From the NCBI GenBank assembly GCA_021828105.1, contig JAKATG010000028.1, forward strand, positions 26,395 through 90,394: a stretch of DNA of 64,000 nt. The letters are read 5' to 3'. Positions 26,361 through 35,708 of this stretch are shown here, piece after piece (the first letter of the stretch is position 1; each line of letters starts with the position of its first letter). The stretch is from Taklimakanibacter sp021828105. Its GTDB lineage: Bacteria > Pseudomonadota > Alphaproteobacteria > Rhizobiales > Aestuariivirgaceae. The notes under the pieces are model-generated. The model worked only from the letters and a program-made list of their open reading frames with translations. It was not told the DNA's origin and did no database searches. A program made the translations under genes and the position numbers.

Positions 26361-28340
26361 CTACGCCCGGAACTGCTTGAGGATGCTGGCGAGGCTCGGC
26401 TGTGCGCCGGAGGTTCCGGCCTCCGCCGGCTGCGGGGGAACCCCTGTGGGCACCTCGCCTTGCGGCAGAGGCGGCAGCGTGCGCCGGATGCGCGAGCCCA
26501 GGCCCTGGACATCGGGCGCCATGGGTGCGGGCGTGACGGGCATGCGCGGCGCTGCCGGCATGGGTTGGCGCTGCTGCTGCGCGGCTGGTCGGGCTGCGGC
26601 CGTGGGCTCGGGCGCATAGGCCGGCACCGGCTGCGGCTCGGCCTCGACATTGAAGGAGCCGAAGGATTGCTGGCGCCAGCGGGCGACCACGTCCTGGAGG
26701 AAGCTCTCATTCGGCAACTCGCGCGCCCAGCCCTCGGTGAAGGAGGCGGTGTTGCTCTTGGGCCAGGCATGCGAGGGCAGCATGTCGAACTTGACCCGCG
26801 TCGGCAGCGCCACACCTTCCCCGAAAGTGATGGCATCGCCAGTGCCCATGGTCGACATGAAGTCGAGGAGGCTGCGCGCCGCATCCGAGATGCCGGCCTT
26901 CAGGATCTCCTGGTCGCGCTCATTGGAGAGGCGGAAGGAGAAGATCGTGCTGCATTGGGAGAGGATGGTCGGATCGAGTTCGGCCGGGCGCTGGGTGACG
27001 AGGCAAAGCGACACGCCATATTTGCGACCTTCCTTGGCGATGCGCGAGATCGCCCGCTTGGTCGGCTCGAAGCCGAGCGTCCGGTCGATCGGCACGTAGC
27101 GATGCGCCTCCTCGCATACGAGGGTGATCGGGATCTGGCCGCCGCTCCACAGGCCGAAATCGAAGGCGAGGCGCGCCAGCACCGAGACGACGACATTGAT
27201 GATCTCGGACGGCAGGCCGCCGAGCTCGAGGATGGAGATGGGCTTGCCCTGAACCGGGATGCGGAAGATGCGCGACAGGGTCTGCGCCATCGTATCCTGG
27301 ACGGTGAGGCTGCCGAACATGAACGCATAGCGCGGATCGCGCGAGATCGTCTCGACGCGCGCCTTCAGCCGTTTATAGGGCGCAAGCTCGCCTTTGAGGT
27401 CGAGCCGGCCGATCTGCTCTTCAAGCAGTGCGACGAGATCGGAGGCGCGATAGGGCACCGGCGTGTCGATGCCGACATTGGTCGATTCCGCCTGATCGCG
27501 CGTGCGCAGCACATGCGCCTTGTCCTTGCGCTGGTTGTACATGTAGCGCTGCTTGGCGAGCGGGATGAGCTCGCGCAGGATCTCGACGTCGGCCTCGCGA
27601 TGCGCCTGGGTACCGATCAGGATCTCGACGATCTCCTCGAAATTGAGCAGCCAGAAGGGCAGCGTCATGTTTTCGGGCGTGATGACTTCCGACCATTCGT
27701 TGAACGACTGCTCATATTCGCGATGGACGTCGAGGAGAACGATATGGGCCTGGGGGTTCTTCTCCAGGATGCGCCTCAAGATCAGCGCCACCGAGCAGGA
27801 TTTGCCGGTGCCGGTGGTGCCGAGCACGGCGAAATGCTTGCCGAGTAGTTCATCGATCTTCACCATCGCGGGGATCGAGGCATCCTGCTGGATATGGCCG
27901 ATGCGGATGGCGGTGTCGGCGTCGCAGGCATAGGCCTTGGACAGCTCCTCCTTGCTCGCCCGGAACACGACATTGCCGAGGGAAGGATAGGTCGAGATGC
28001 CGCGCCGGAAGGATTTGGGCCGGCCCTCTCCGTCCTTCGGCAGCTCGCCGATGAATTCGACCTCGATGATCCGAAGCTCCTGGTCGCTCTGGGAATGCGA
28101 CGGCATGGGCGAGCTCAAGGCCGAGACGAGGGCGAGTGTCACCGCATTCGGCGTGTCGACCTTGAGGAGGGTGCCGATCTCCGGGCAGTTGCTGGAGGAA
28201 TACTGGTCCTGGCCGTCCGCCGTATCCAGCAGGATGATGGCATGGCCGCCGGTCACCGCGACGATGCGCCCGATCCGCTCCACGCTTTCGATGGTGGAGG
28301 TCTTGGTTCTGACAGCCCCTGAAATATGCGCCGTTTGCAT
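26361..28340 (-). CDS. HerA-like hexameric ATPase
   Basis: A 659-residue HerA/FtsK-superfamily ATPase. It has an N-terminal HAS-barrel (about 1-120, ERIGRIVAVTGGHAIILLD), then Walker A GTTGTGKS near residue 178, Walker B ITLVCEEAHRYV, and the arginine-bearing SRIAKEGRKYGVSLCLVTQR segment characteristic of HerA. The last 110 residues are a low-complexity Pro/Ala/Gln tail ending in SLASILKQFRA. ATG 28340 has GAGAAGGA at good spacing; a TTG at 28361 overlapping the upstream stop is an alternative. HerA proteins pump DNA in end resection (with NurA), but no nuclease partner is adjacent. Instead it is coupled to a histidine kinase, as in many Hyphomicrobiales. Confidence 0.85.
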   Translation of the reverse strand: MQTAHISGAVRTKTSTIESVERIGRIVAVTGGHAIILLDTADGQDQYSSSNCPEIGTLLKVDTPNAVTLALVSALSSPMPSHSQSDQELRIIEVEFIGELPKDGEGRPKSFRRGISTYPSLGNVVFRASKEELSKAYACDADTAIRIGHIQQDASIPAMVKIDELLGKHFAVLGTTGTGKSCSVALILRRILEKNPQAHIVLLDVHREYEQSFNEWSEVITPENMTLPFWLLNFEEIVEILIGTQAHREADVEILRELIPLAKQRYMYNQRKDKAHVLRTRDQAESTNVGIDTPVPYRASDLVALLEEQIGRLDLKGELAPYKRLKARVETISRDPRYAFMFGSLTVQDTMAQTLSRIFRIPVQGKPISILELGGLPSEIINVVVSVLARLAFDFGLWSGGQIPITLVCEEAHRYVPIDRTLGFEPTKRAISRIAKEGRKYGVSLCLVTQRPAELDPTILSQCSTIFSFRLSNERDQEILKAGISDAARSLLDFMSTMGTGDAITFGEGVALPTRVKFDMLPSHAWPKSNTASFTEGWARELPNESFLQDVVARWRQQSFGSFNVEAEPQPVPAYAPEPTAAARPAAQQQRQPMPAAPRMPVTPAPMAPDVQGLGSRIRRTLPPLPQGEVPTGVPPQPAEAGTSGAQPSLASILKQFRA

Positions 28341-28357
28341 AGTGTCCTTCTCGCCGG

Positions 28358-29215
28358 TCAATGACGTTTCCGGACGTTTGGATGCTGGTTGGGGTCATGG
28401 ACAGGAAGGAAGACGGTCACGCGTGTTCCCTTGCCCTTTTCTGAATCGATGGTGAGGCTGCCGCCATGGAGCTTGGCGAGCGCCGCCGAGATCGGCAGGC
28501 CGAGGCCGGTGCCCTCATGCTTCTTGTTGAAGCCGGCATCCACCTGTCCGAACGGGCGCATGGCGGTCTCGATGTCGGAGACCGTCATGCCGCCGCCATT
28601 GTCGCTGATGCTGAGGCGCACGAAGCCTTCGCTGGCGGGAGCGGCGTGGAAGCCGACCCGGCCTTTGGGCGGGGTGAATTTGACCGCATTGCCGAGGAGG
28701 TTGATGAGGATCTGCTTGATCCGCAACGGATCGGCATAGAGCTTCGGCATGGCGGGGTCGATCTCGCTCGCCACCATGATGTCCTTTTCCTTGGCCTTGG
28801 CCTCGATGATGAGGAGGCAGGATTCGACGACGGGCGAGATATCCATGGCCTCGCGTTCGATCACCATGGAGCCGGCCTGGATCTTGGTGACGTCGAGGAT
28901 GCCGTTGATGAGGGCGAGAAGGTGGTCGGCCGCCTGCTTGATATAGCCCGAATACTGGTTGACCCGGGCCGGTTCCGAGATGTTCAGCGTGCCGAGCATG
29001 TCGGAGAAGCCGATGATGGCGTTGAGCGGGGTCCTGAGCTCGTGGCTCATATTGGCGATGAATTCCGACTTGGCCTTGGAGGCGAGTTCCGCCTCGACCT
29101 TGGCGGCGTTGAGGGCTTGGGTCTGCTTCTGGCGGGTGACGGCCTGGCCGAAATGGTCGGAATACTCTGCAATAAGCGAGTCATCCTTGAACCACCGGGG
29201 GCCAAAAGTACGCAT
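28358..29215 (-). CDS. Sensor histidine kinase, soluble (PleC/DivL-like core)
   Basis: A 285-residue histidine kinase with no transmembrane segment or recognisable sensor domain. A short N-terminus leads into a coiled coil and the dimerisation domain with the phospho-acceptor His58 in SHELRTPLNAIIGFSDML. The ATPase domain follows, with N box LINLLGNAVKFTP, G1 DNGGGM and G2 GTGLGLPIS. H-box sequence and spacing match the PleC/DivJ group of alphaproteobacterial cell-cycle kinases. ATG 29215 gives the natural start; an upstream in-frame TTG/ATG at 29275 is possible. It lies directly before herA with virtually no gap. No response regulator is nearby. Confidence 0.82.
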   Translation of the reverse strand: MRTFGPRWFKDDSLIAEYSDHFGQAVTRQKQTQALNAAKVEAELASKAKSEFIANMSHELRTPLNAIIGFSDMLGTLNISEPARVNQYSGYIKQAADHLLALINGILDVTKIQAGSMVIEREAMDISPVVESCLLIIEAKAKEKDIMVASEIDPAMPKLYADPLRIKQILINLLGNAVKFTPPKGRVGFHAAPASEGFVRLSISDNGGGMTVSDIETAMRPFGQVDAGFNKKHEGTGLGLPISAALAKLHGGSLTIDSEKGKGTRVTVFLPVHDPNQHPNVRKRH

Positions 29216-29426
29216 GAACTGATTGCCTCTAAAGCTCGGAAAATAGGGGGCAAACGGATAATTTGGCGTTAACAAACAGTTGCGTTTTGTCGCTTTGTGG
29301 GCCGATCTTTGACTGGCCTGCCCAAGCTGTTAATGTCGCCCTCAACATAATGATTGCCGGCGACGGCGGTTGGGGGCGGAGATCGGCCTCCGGGAACCGC
29401 CTCGGCGCCGCGAAAGGTTTGCGAAA

Positions 29427-30515
29427 GTGGACGCCAGAAGCGGCGTGGGCGAGGCCCGCGCCCGGCGGCACGGGAACCCCAACGGGAGCGAGCGCCCCCG
29501 CAAGGGCGACCACGGTGCCCCGCCCAGACAAAGGCCCGAGACCGGGGACGCCTTTTATGGCGCGCTCGATCTGGGCACGAATAATTGCCGGCTCCTGATC
29601 GCGGCACCCAGCCCCTCGGGCTTCACGGTGGTCGACGCCTTTTCGCGCATCGTGCGCCTGGGCGAGGGGCTCACCGCCGCCGGGCATCTGAGCGAGGCGG
29701 CGATGAAGCGCACCATCGATGCCTTGCGCATCTGTGCCAACAAGCTCACCTGGCACCGGGTCGGGCGCCACCGCCTGGTCGCAACCGAGGCCTGCCGCAT
29801 GGCGGCGAATGGCGATGAATTCATCGCCAGGGTCAAAGAGGAAGTGGGGCTCGAGCTCGAGATCATCGGCCGCGAGATGGAGGCGAAGCTCGCCGCCGTC
29901 GGCGCCGAGCCCTTGATCGAAGCGGGGGCTTCGAGCGCCCTCGTCTTCGACATCGGCGGCGGCTCGACCGAGCTCATGTGGCTCGAGCAGCGCCAGGACC
30001 GGCATGAGATCGTGACCTGGATCTCGCTCGCCGCTGGCGTCGTCACGGTGTCGGAGCGCTTCGGCGGGGTCGATGTCGACAAGGCCAAGTATCAGGCGAT
30101 GCGCGACCACCTCAAGCCGCTCATCGTCGACTTCGCCCAGCGGGTGAGGAGCGGCACGGGTGGTGCGGCCATGCCGGCGCATCTCCTCGGCACGTCGGGA
30201 ACGGTGACGACGATCGCCGGCGTGCAGCTCGGGCTGCGCCGCTACGACCGGGCCCGCGTCGATGGCTGCTGGCTGACCCAGGAGGCGATCGCCCAAGTGT
30301 GCGCGGAGCTCCTCGGGCTGAGCTATGGCGAGCGCATGGACAATGCCTGCATCGGGCGCGACCGCGCCGATCTGGTGCTTGCCGGCTGCGCCATCCTCGA
30401 GGAGATCTGCGCCGCTTTCCCGGCGCCGCGCATCCGTGTCGCCGACCGGGGCCTGCGCGAAGGCATCCTGACCCTGATGATGAAGACCGACGGCACCTTC
30501 GGCAGGGCGCTATGA
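29427..30515 (+). CDS. Ppx/GppA family phosphatase
   Basis: A 362-residue member of the exopolyphosphatase/guanosine-pentaphosphate phosphatase family. GTG 29427 is preceded nine bases earlier by AAAGG; TTG 29370 would add 19 basic residues. After an Arg/Pro-rich leader of about 45 residues come the ASKHA motifs ALDLGTNNCRLLIA, FDIGGGSTELMW and GTSGTVTTIAG. At this size it lacks the C-terminal HD-like domain of long Ppx proteins. It removes terminal phosphate from polyphosphate or pppGpp. It overlaps rlmE by 4 bases, a pair often kept together in Hyphomicrobiales. Confidence 0.9.
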   Translation: MDARSGVGEARARRHGNPNGSERPRKGDHGAPPRQRPETGDAFYGALDLGTNNCRLLIAAPSPSGFTVVDAFSRIVRLGEGLTAAGHLSEAAMKRTIDALRICANKLTWHRVGRHRLVATEACRMAANGDEFIARVKEEVGLELEIIGREMEAKLAAVGAEPLIEAGASSALVFDIGGGSTELMWLEQRQDRHEIVTWISLAAGVVTVSERFGGVDVDKAKYQAMRDHLKPLIVDFAQRVRSGTGGAAMPAHLLGTSGTVTTIAGVQLGLRRYDRARVDGCWLTQEAIAQVCAELLGLSYGERMDNACIGRDRADLVLAGCAILEEICAAFPAPRIRVADRGLREGILTLMMKTDGTFGRAL

Positions 30516-31207
30516 CCCGCCCAGGCGGCTCCTCGATCAAGAATGCAAGGCGGCTCAAGGTCCGGGTGAAGACCGGCAAGGGCCGCACCGTCTCGCAGAA
30601 GGCCTGGCTCGAGCGCCAGCTCAACGATCCCTATGTGGCGGAAGCGAAACGTCGGGGCTATCGTTCGCGCGCCGCCTTCAAGCTCACCGAGATCGACGAC
30701 AAGTACCGGTTCCTCAAACCCGGCGGCCGCATCGTCGATCTCGGCGCAGCACCCGGCGGCTGGTCGCAAGTGGCGGTCGAGCGGGTGAAGGTGAAGGAGG
30801 GCAAGGGCCGCGTCATCGCCATCGACATGCATGGCATGGACGGCATTGCCGGCGTCACCATCTTCCACAAGGATTTCCTCGACGACGATGCGCCGGCTCT
30901 CCTGATCGAGGCGCTGGGCGGCGAGAAGGCGGATGTGGTGATGTCCGATATGGCGGCGCATGCGACGGGCCATCGCCAGACCGATCACCTGAAGATCATG
31001 GCGCTGGCGGAAGCGGCGTTCGATTTCGCCAAGGACGTGCTGAAGCCGGGCGGCGCTTTCCTGGCCAAGGTGCTGCGCGGCGGCACCGAGGGCGAGATGC
31101 TGAAGGTGATGAAGCAGCATTTCGAGACGGTCAGGCACGTGAAGCCGAAAGCGAGCCGCGAGGATTCGGCCGAGCTCTTCGTCCTGGCGCTGGGCTTCAG
31201 GGGGTAG
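30512..31207 (+). CDS. rlmE: 23S rRNA (uridine-2'-O-)-methyltransferase RlmE (FtsJ/RrmJ)
   Basis: A 231-residue SAM-dependent enzyme that methylates the ribose of U2552 in 23S rRNA during late 50S assembly. ATG 30512 overlaps the ppx stop as ATGA. Motif I is VDLGAAPGGWSQVA. The K-D-K-E tetrad is present in RAAFKLTEID, VVMSDMA, GGAFLAKVLRG and SREDSAELFVLALG. A basic N-terminal extension of about 30 residues precedes the core, as in alphaproteobacterial homologues. It is followed by palindromic intergenic repeats. Confidence 0.94.
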   Translation: MTRPGGSSIKNARRLKVRVKTGKGRTVSQKAWLERQLNDPYVAEAKRRGYRSRAAFKLTEIDDKYRFLKPGGRIVDLGAAPGGWSQVAVERVKVKEGKGRVIAIDMHGMDGIAGVTIFHKDFLDDDAPALLIEALGGEKADVVMSDMAAHATGHRQTDHLKIMALAEAAFDFAKDVLKPGGAFLAKVLRGGTEGEMLKVMKQHFETVRHVKPKASREDSAELFVLALGFRG

Positions 31208-31212
31208 GTAGA

Positions 31213-31495
31213 CACCCTCGCCCCGCAAGCGACCTTGCTCCGCCGAAGCGAAGCCACCTTGCTCCACCGAAGCGAAATCTCGGCTTCGCGAAGGCGAGAG
31301 CGCGGCGGGGAGAGGGAAGGGGCCCGTCGCGAAGCGACGGGAAGGGTGAGGGGCATCTTTGCAAAACGAGATCACGCATGCTCGCACTATTCGTGCTGTG
31401 TTGGGACTCATCTCGCCAAGAACGAAGAAGCCCCTCACCCTCCCATTGCTGCGCAATGGGGCCCTCCCTCTCCCCGCTAAAGCGCGGCGAGGGTG
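31213..31495. repeat. Palindromic intergenic repeat with internal tandem unit
   Basis: The 368-base gap between rlmE and the BA14K gene is filled by an imperfect inverted repeat. The left half contains CACCCTCGCCCCGC and GGAAGGGTGAGGGGC; the right half, from 31431, contains GCCCCTCACCCTCCC and GGCGAGGGTG. Inside the left arm a 24-bp unit with core ACCTTGCTCC and end CGAAGCGAA is repeated head-to-tail with two changes (31229-31252, 31253-31276). It resembles the mosaic palindromic elements common between genes in this order. No coding sequence is seen. Confidence 0.75.
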
Positions 31496-31528
31496 AGTTC
31501 AGCGTCGAATTCTGTTTCCTTAAAAAAT

Positions 31529-31557
31529 GAAAGCGGGGCCATCACGGCCCCGCTTTC
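31529..31557 (-). terminator. Rho-independent terminator of the BA14K gene
   Basis: A perfect 12-bp stem (GAAAGCGGGGCC / GGCCCCGCTTTC) with loop ATCAC. On the minus strand it is followed by TCATTTTTTAA. It lies 18 bases beyond the BA14K stop codon. Confidence 0.85.
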
Positions 31558-31575
31558 GCAAAACCGCGACTGCCG

Positions 31576-32070
31576 TCAGTAGCGGTACGGGCTTCTGCAG
31601 CGATGGCGATAGCCATCGTAACCGATGAAGGTGTTGGAGCGGGCGCTATAGGTGCGATAGTGATTGTAACACCAGCGCACATGGGCGCTGCCGCCGCCCG
31701 AGTAATAGGTCCGGTAATAGGGCCGGTAGTACGAGCCGTAATAGGGATAGGAACCGTAACCGTACCCGTAAGGGTACCCATAGCCGCCATAGGGGTAACC
31801 GTATCCGCCAAAGAACGGAAAGAAACCGATCCCCAGATTCACTCCGGAGTGGCGGTAACGGTGGCCCCCGCGCCAGTAACGGTATTTTTTGCCTCCGCCC
31901 CAGTATTTGCGGTGTTTCACTTGTTGGATGTTTCCATCCTGCTTCGCGGTCATGGCGGCGGGCGCGCCGCTTCCGGTCATTATACTCGTCGCCTGAGCAC
32001 CGCCGAAGCTGAGCAGGCCGGCCACCAGCGCAGCCGCTGCCATAGCAAAGGGCTTGTATCTCATGTCCAT
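31576..32070 (-). CDS. BA14K family exported protein
   Basis: A 164-residue secreted or surface protein. A signal peptide (residues 1-28, FAMAAAALVAGLLSFGGAQA) precedes a Gly/Tyr/Pro-rich repeat region (about 75-125, GYGYPYGGYGYPYGYG) and the C-terminal BA14K signature HVRWCYNHYRTYSARSNTF with RHRCRSPY. The family is named after the 14-kDa immunoreactive Brucella protein with lectin-like activity and is largely restricted to Hyphomicrobiales. The Tyr-rich insert is longer than in the Brucella protein. A strong terminator follows the gene. Confidence 0.88.
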   Translation of the reverse strand: MDMRYKPFAMAAAALVAGLLSFGGAQATSIMTGSGAPAAMTAKQDGNIQQVKHRKYWGGGKKYRYWRGGHRYRHSGVNLGIGFFPFFGGYGYPYGGYGYPYGYGYGSYPYYGSYYRPYYRTYYSGGGSAHVRWCYNHYRTYSARSNTFIGYDGYRHRCRSPYRY

Positions 32071-32393
32071 AACTCCTTCGCCGCCGTGGCGATCTCACGC
32101 ACAATGCGCTTCGCCAGGCTTTCGTTCCGTCAGGTGGTTCACGAACATCCGATCGCCGAGCCGGTTTCGCCCACCCGGCCGTGATGCCCCCGGATCTGCG
32201 GACATATATATAGACGAAGACCGGGGTTAATTCCGTCGCGGTGGTCAGCGGAACTGAAGAATGACAACATAAACAAGGGGATAGTGTCAGCCGCTTTGCC
32301 GCTTGCTCCGGGGCGCGGCCGGGTGTTATGAGCCCTCGCCAACCCTGATCGAGTCGTTTCGCACGATTAAGTGCTTTTTACGGAGGTTGGCCG

Positions 32394-33863
32394 ATGGCCA
32401 GGCGCCAGATCCCCGAATATTTGACCTTTGACGACGTGCTGATGAAGCCCGGTGCCTCCGCCGTGCTGCCGGGTGAGGTCTCGACCAGGACCCGCATCAC
32501 CCGCGACATCCATCTCTCCATCCCGATCATCTCGGCCGCCATGGACACGGTGACCGAAGCCCGCCTCGCCATCGCCATGGCGCAAGCGGGCGGCTTGGGC
32601 GTCATCCATAAGAATCTCGACCCCGAGCAGCAGGCCGAGCATGTGCGCCAGGTGAAGCGCTTCGAGTCGGGCATGGTGATCAATCCCATCACCATCAGCC
32701 CCGATGCGACCTTGGGCGACCTCATGCGCCTCAAGGAGCTGCACCACATTTCCGGCATCCCGGTGGTTGACGGCAAGGGCACGCTCGTCGGCATCGTCAC
32801 CAATCGCGACGTGCGCTTCGCCACCGATCCCAAGATGAAGGTGGCCGAGCTCATGACCAAGGACAACCTCGTCACCGTGCGCGAGGGCGTCGACCGCGAG
32901 GAGGCGACGCGGCTGCTCAACAAATACAAGATCGAGAAGCTGATCGTCGTCGACCAGGACTACAAATGCGTGGGCCTCATCACCGTCACCGACATGGAGA
33001 AGGCGGCGCATCATCCCTATGCGGCGAAGGACGAGCATGGCCGTCTGCGCGTCGCCGCCGCGACCGGCACCGGCGACAAGGGCTTTGCCCGCGCCGAGCT
33101 CCTCATCGATGCGGGCGTCGATCTCGTGGTGGTCGACACCGCGCATGGCCATTCGATCCATGTCATCGACCAGGTGAAGCGCATCAAGAAGCTCTCCAAC
33201 AAGGTGCAGATCATCGCCGGCAATGTGGCGACGGCAGAAGGGACGGAAGCGCTGATCGACGCCGGCGCCGACGCGGTCAAAATCGGCATCGGCCCGGGCT
33301 CGATCTGCACCACCCGCGTCGTCGCCGGCGTCGGCGTGCCGCAGCTTTCGGCCGTCATGGACTGCGCCGAGGCGGCGGCGAAAGCGGGCGTGCCGGTGAT
33401 CGCCGATGGCGGCATCAAATATTCGGGTGACCTCGCCAAGGCGCTGGCTGCCGGCGCCGGTGTCGCGATGATCGGCTCGCTCTTGGCCGGCACCGATGAG
33501 AGCCCGGGCGAAGTGTTCCTCTATCAGGGCCGGAGCTACAAGTCCTATCGCGGCATGGGCTCGGTCGGCGCCATGGCGCGGGGCTCGGCCGATCGCTACT
33601 TCCAGCAGGAAGTGAAAGACCAGCTCAAGCTGGTGCCGGAAGGCATCGAGGGCCAGGTGCCGCACAAGGGCGCGGTCGCAGCCGTCCTGCATCAGCTCGT
33701 CGGTGGGCTTCGCGCCGCCATGGGCTATGTCGGCGCCGCGACCATTCCCGATCTGCAGAAGAAGGCCGAGTTCATCCGCATCACCAATGCCGGCTTGCGC
33801 GAAAGCCACCCGCATGACGTGATGGTGACGCGCGAGGCGCCGAATTATCAGAGGCAAGGGTGA
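32394..33863 (+). CDS. guaB: Inosine-5'-monophosphate dehydrogenase
   Basis: A 489-residue enzyme that oxidises IMP to XMP with NAD+, the first committed step to GMP. ATG 32394 follows GGAGG at 32382-32386. The N-terminal barrel half begins ARRQIPEYLTFDDVLMKPG. Two CBS domains insert at about 95-205. The catalytic loop GPGSICTTR holds the active Cys, and GGIKYSGD and YRGMGSVGAM line the IMP site. The neighbour rsmB and the distal guaA reproduce the guaB-rsmB-guaA order known in this order, except that guaA is displaced 9 kb downstream. Confidence 0.96.
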   Translation: MARRQIPEYLTFDDVLMKPGASAVLPGEVSTRTRITRDIHLSIPIISAAMDTVTEARLAIAMAQAGGLGVIHKNLDPEQQAEHVRQVKRFESGMVINPITISPDATLGDLMRLKELHHISGIPVVDGKGTLVGIVTNRDVRFATDPKMKVAELMTKDNLVTVREGVDREEATRLLNKYKIEKLIVVDQDYKCVGLITVTDMEKAAHHPYAAKDEHGRLRVAAATGTGDKGFARAELLIDAGVDLVVVDTAHGHSIHVIDQVKRIKKLSNKVQIIAGNVATAEGTEALIDAGADAVKIGIGPGSICTTRVVAGVGVPQLSAVMDCAEAAAKAGVPVIADGGIKYSGDLAKALAAGAGVAMIGSLLAGTDESPGEVFLYQGRSYKSYRGMGSVGAMARGSADRYFQQEVKDQLKLVPEGIEGQVPHKGAVAAVLHQLVGGLRAAMGYVGAATIPDLQKKAEFIRITNAGLRESHPHDVMVTREAPNYQRQG

Positions 33864-33881
33864 TGGAAACATCCATCAACC

Positions 33882-33980
33882 GTCACCCCGGCGAAAGCCG
33901 GGGTCCATTAAATTCGTGGCATCGGGCAGTGCTGCCCGGATTGCACCTATTCAGGGGATCCCGGCTTTCGCCGGGATGAC
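33882..33980. repeat. Inverted repeat after guaB
   Basis: Two 25-base arms (33882-33906 and 33956-33980), based on CCCGGCGAAAGCCGGG, pair with two mismatches; each arm is itself a hairpin. Between them is a smaller hairpin GGGCAG-TG-CTGCCC (33924-33937). It fills the guaB-rsmB gap and may stop or stabilise the guaB transcript. The core is a very common intergenic palindrome of Hyphomicrobiales. Confidence 0.8.
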
Positions 33981-34010
33981 GAATTATGGGATTCGACGGC
34001 TGCGCCAATC

Positions 34011-35312
34011 ATGCGTGAGGGCGGTCGCATAGCAGCGGCGATCGAGGTGCTGGACGAGATACTCGGCCGCCATCGCCCGGCATCGGAAGCGCTCAAGGAT
34101 TGGGGCAAGGCGCATCGCTTCGCCGGTGCCGGCGACCGGCATGCGATCGGGACGCTGGTCTATGACGTGCTCAGGCGGAAGAAGTCGCTGACACAGTCCA
34201 TGGGCGAGGGCGGATCCCGCAGCCTGGTGCTCGGCGCCTTGCGCGAAATCTGGAAGCGGTCGCCGGACGACATCGCCCGCGCCGTCGAGGACGAGCATGG
34301 GCCGGGCGCGTTGACGGCGGAAGAGCGCAGCAGGCTCGCAAGCGAGGCGCGTGCCGATGCGCCGGCCCATGTCGCGGGCGACTATCCCGAATGGCTGGTG
34401 GATTCCTTCGCGCGGGCCTTTGGAGCAGAAGCGGCGGAAGAGGGGCGGGCCCTGGCGATGCGCGCGCCCGTCGACCTCCGCGCCAACATCCTCAAAAGCG
34501 ACCGCCCGCGCGTCCTGAAGGCGCTGGAGAAGTTCAACGCCGTGGCGGGGCCGCTGTCGCCCTGGTGCGTGCGCATTGGGGCGCCGGGCCCCGACAAGCG
34601 CAATCCCCATGTCGAGGCCGAGCCCGCCCATGGCAAGGGCTGGTTCGAGGTACAGGATGCGGCCTCGCAAGTGGCGGCGCTAATGTCGGGCGCCAAGGCC
34701 GGCGAGCAGGTGGCCGACATCTGCGCCGGCGCCGGCGGCAAGACGCTGGCGCTCGCGGCGCTCATGGGCAACAAGGGCCAGATCCATGCCTATGATTCCG
34801 ACAAGCATCGTCTGCGTCCGATCTTCGAGCGCCTGCAAAGAGCGGGCGCCCGCAATGTTCAGGTGTTGGGTTCAGACGAGTCGGCAAGACTCGATCAGCT
34901 CACGGAAAAAATCGATTGCGTCGTCATCGATGCGCCCTGCTCGGGCTCGGGTGCCTGGCGGCGCAACCCGGATGCCAAATGGCGGCTGACCGAGAAGCAG
35001 CTGACGCAGCGCCTCGCCGACCAGAAGGCGGTGCTGGCGCAGGGAGCCCGGCTGGTGAAGCCGGGCGGCAGGCTCCTCTACATCACCTGCTCGGTACTGC
35101 CGGAAGAGAATGACGACCAGGTCCAGGCCTTCCTCGGCGATCATCCCGACTTCGCCCTCGTGCCCTATCGCGAGCAGTGGCGAGGCGCCATCGGCACCGA
35201 GCCGCCGGCCTCGGCCGGGAAGGGGGCCGACACGCTCCTCCTGACGCCCCGGGCGCATGCGACCGACGGCTTCTTCATCGCCCTGATGCGCAAGACCCGG
35301 CCGGGGGGCTGA
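34011..35312 (+). CDS. RsmB/NOP family class I rRNA/tRNA m5C methyltransferase
   Basis: A 433-residue SAM-dependent cytosine-5 RNA methyltransferase. It has an N-terminal helical NusB-like half (about 1-130), a RNA-binding strand region and the Rossmann core from about 225 with motif I ADICAGAGGKTLALAAL. Motif IV is VIDAPCSGSG and motif VI LYITCSVLPEEN; the cysteines in PCS and TCS are the product-release and catalytic pair. RsmB proper methylates C967 of 16S rRNA; target identity is not certain because several RsmB-like paralogues exist in alphaproteobacteria. It follows guaB and its stop is 75 bases before the lipoprotein gene. Confidence 0.88.
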   Translation: MREGGRIAAAIEVLDEILGRHRPASEALKDWGKAHRFAGAGDRHAIGTLVYDVLRRKKSLTQSMGEGGSRSLVLGALREIWKRSPDDIARAVEDEHGPGALTAEERSRLASEARADAPAHVAGDYPEWLVDSFARAFGAEAAEEGRALAMRAPVDLRANILKSDRPRVLKALEKFNAVAGPLSPWCVRIGAPGPDKRNPHVEAEPAHGKGWFEVQDAASQVAALMSGAKAGEQVADICAGAGGKTLALAALMGNKGQIHAYDSDKHRLRPIFERLQRAGARNVQVLGSDESARLDQLTEKIDCVVIDAPCSGSGAWRRNPDAKWRLTEKQLTQRLADQKAVLAQGARLVKPGGRLLYITCSVLPEENDDQVQAFLGDHPDFALVPYREQWRGAIGTEPPASAGKGADTLLLTPRAHATDGFFIALMRKTRPGG

Positions 35313-35387
35313 CCAAACGGGTCGAGGATGAAATTCTCGAATCTTTATGCTACGTCAATTGTGGGGCGAGAATCGACGGGGATAGAG

Positions 35388-35708
35388 ATGAATATAAGAT
35401 TGGCGCTGGTCGTGGCCATGTCGATGAGTGTCGGGGTGGCGGGCTGTGGTGAAGGGTCAAGGGCGAAATCCGGTTCCGTTGAGATGATGTCCCTTCCGGT
35501 TTCCGGACCGCTTTGCGGGTCTGATTACATCCAGAAGAAGGCTTCGCCGTTCACCTGGCGTTATTGCAAAGACCAGAACCCTCTCGACATATATGAGGTG
35601 GCGCGGGACACGTATTGGGTTGAGAACAATCGCCAATACTCTGCCAGCCACCGGATGGATTGTCAGACCGATCCCCTGCCTTCAGACGTAAGAAGTAAAT
35701 ATTGCTAG
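35388..35708 (+). CDS. Small putative lipoprotein
   Basis: A 106-residue protein of unknown function. ATG 35388 begins a signal peptide with lipobox VAGC (Cys20), so the mature protein is probably lipid-anchored in the envelope. The frame also runs 60 bases upstream, but that extension would spoil the signal. Four further cysteines (in PLCGSDY, RYCKDQN, MDCQTD and the final KYC) could form two disulfides. It is AT-richer than its neighbours and sits between rsmB and the CHASE2-cyclase. Confidence 0.65.
   Translation: MNIRLALVVAMSMSVGVAGCGEGSRAKSGSVEMMSLPVSGPLCGSDYIQKKASPFTWRYCKDQNPLDIYEVARDTYWVENNRQYSASHRMDCQTDPLPSDVRSKYC

Noticed and set aside
31229..31276. CRISPR-like tandem repeats
   Set aside because: Only two adjacent units with no spacers and no cas genes; part of a palindromic intergenic element.
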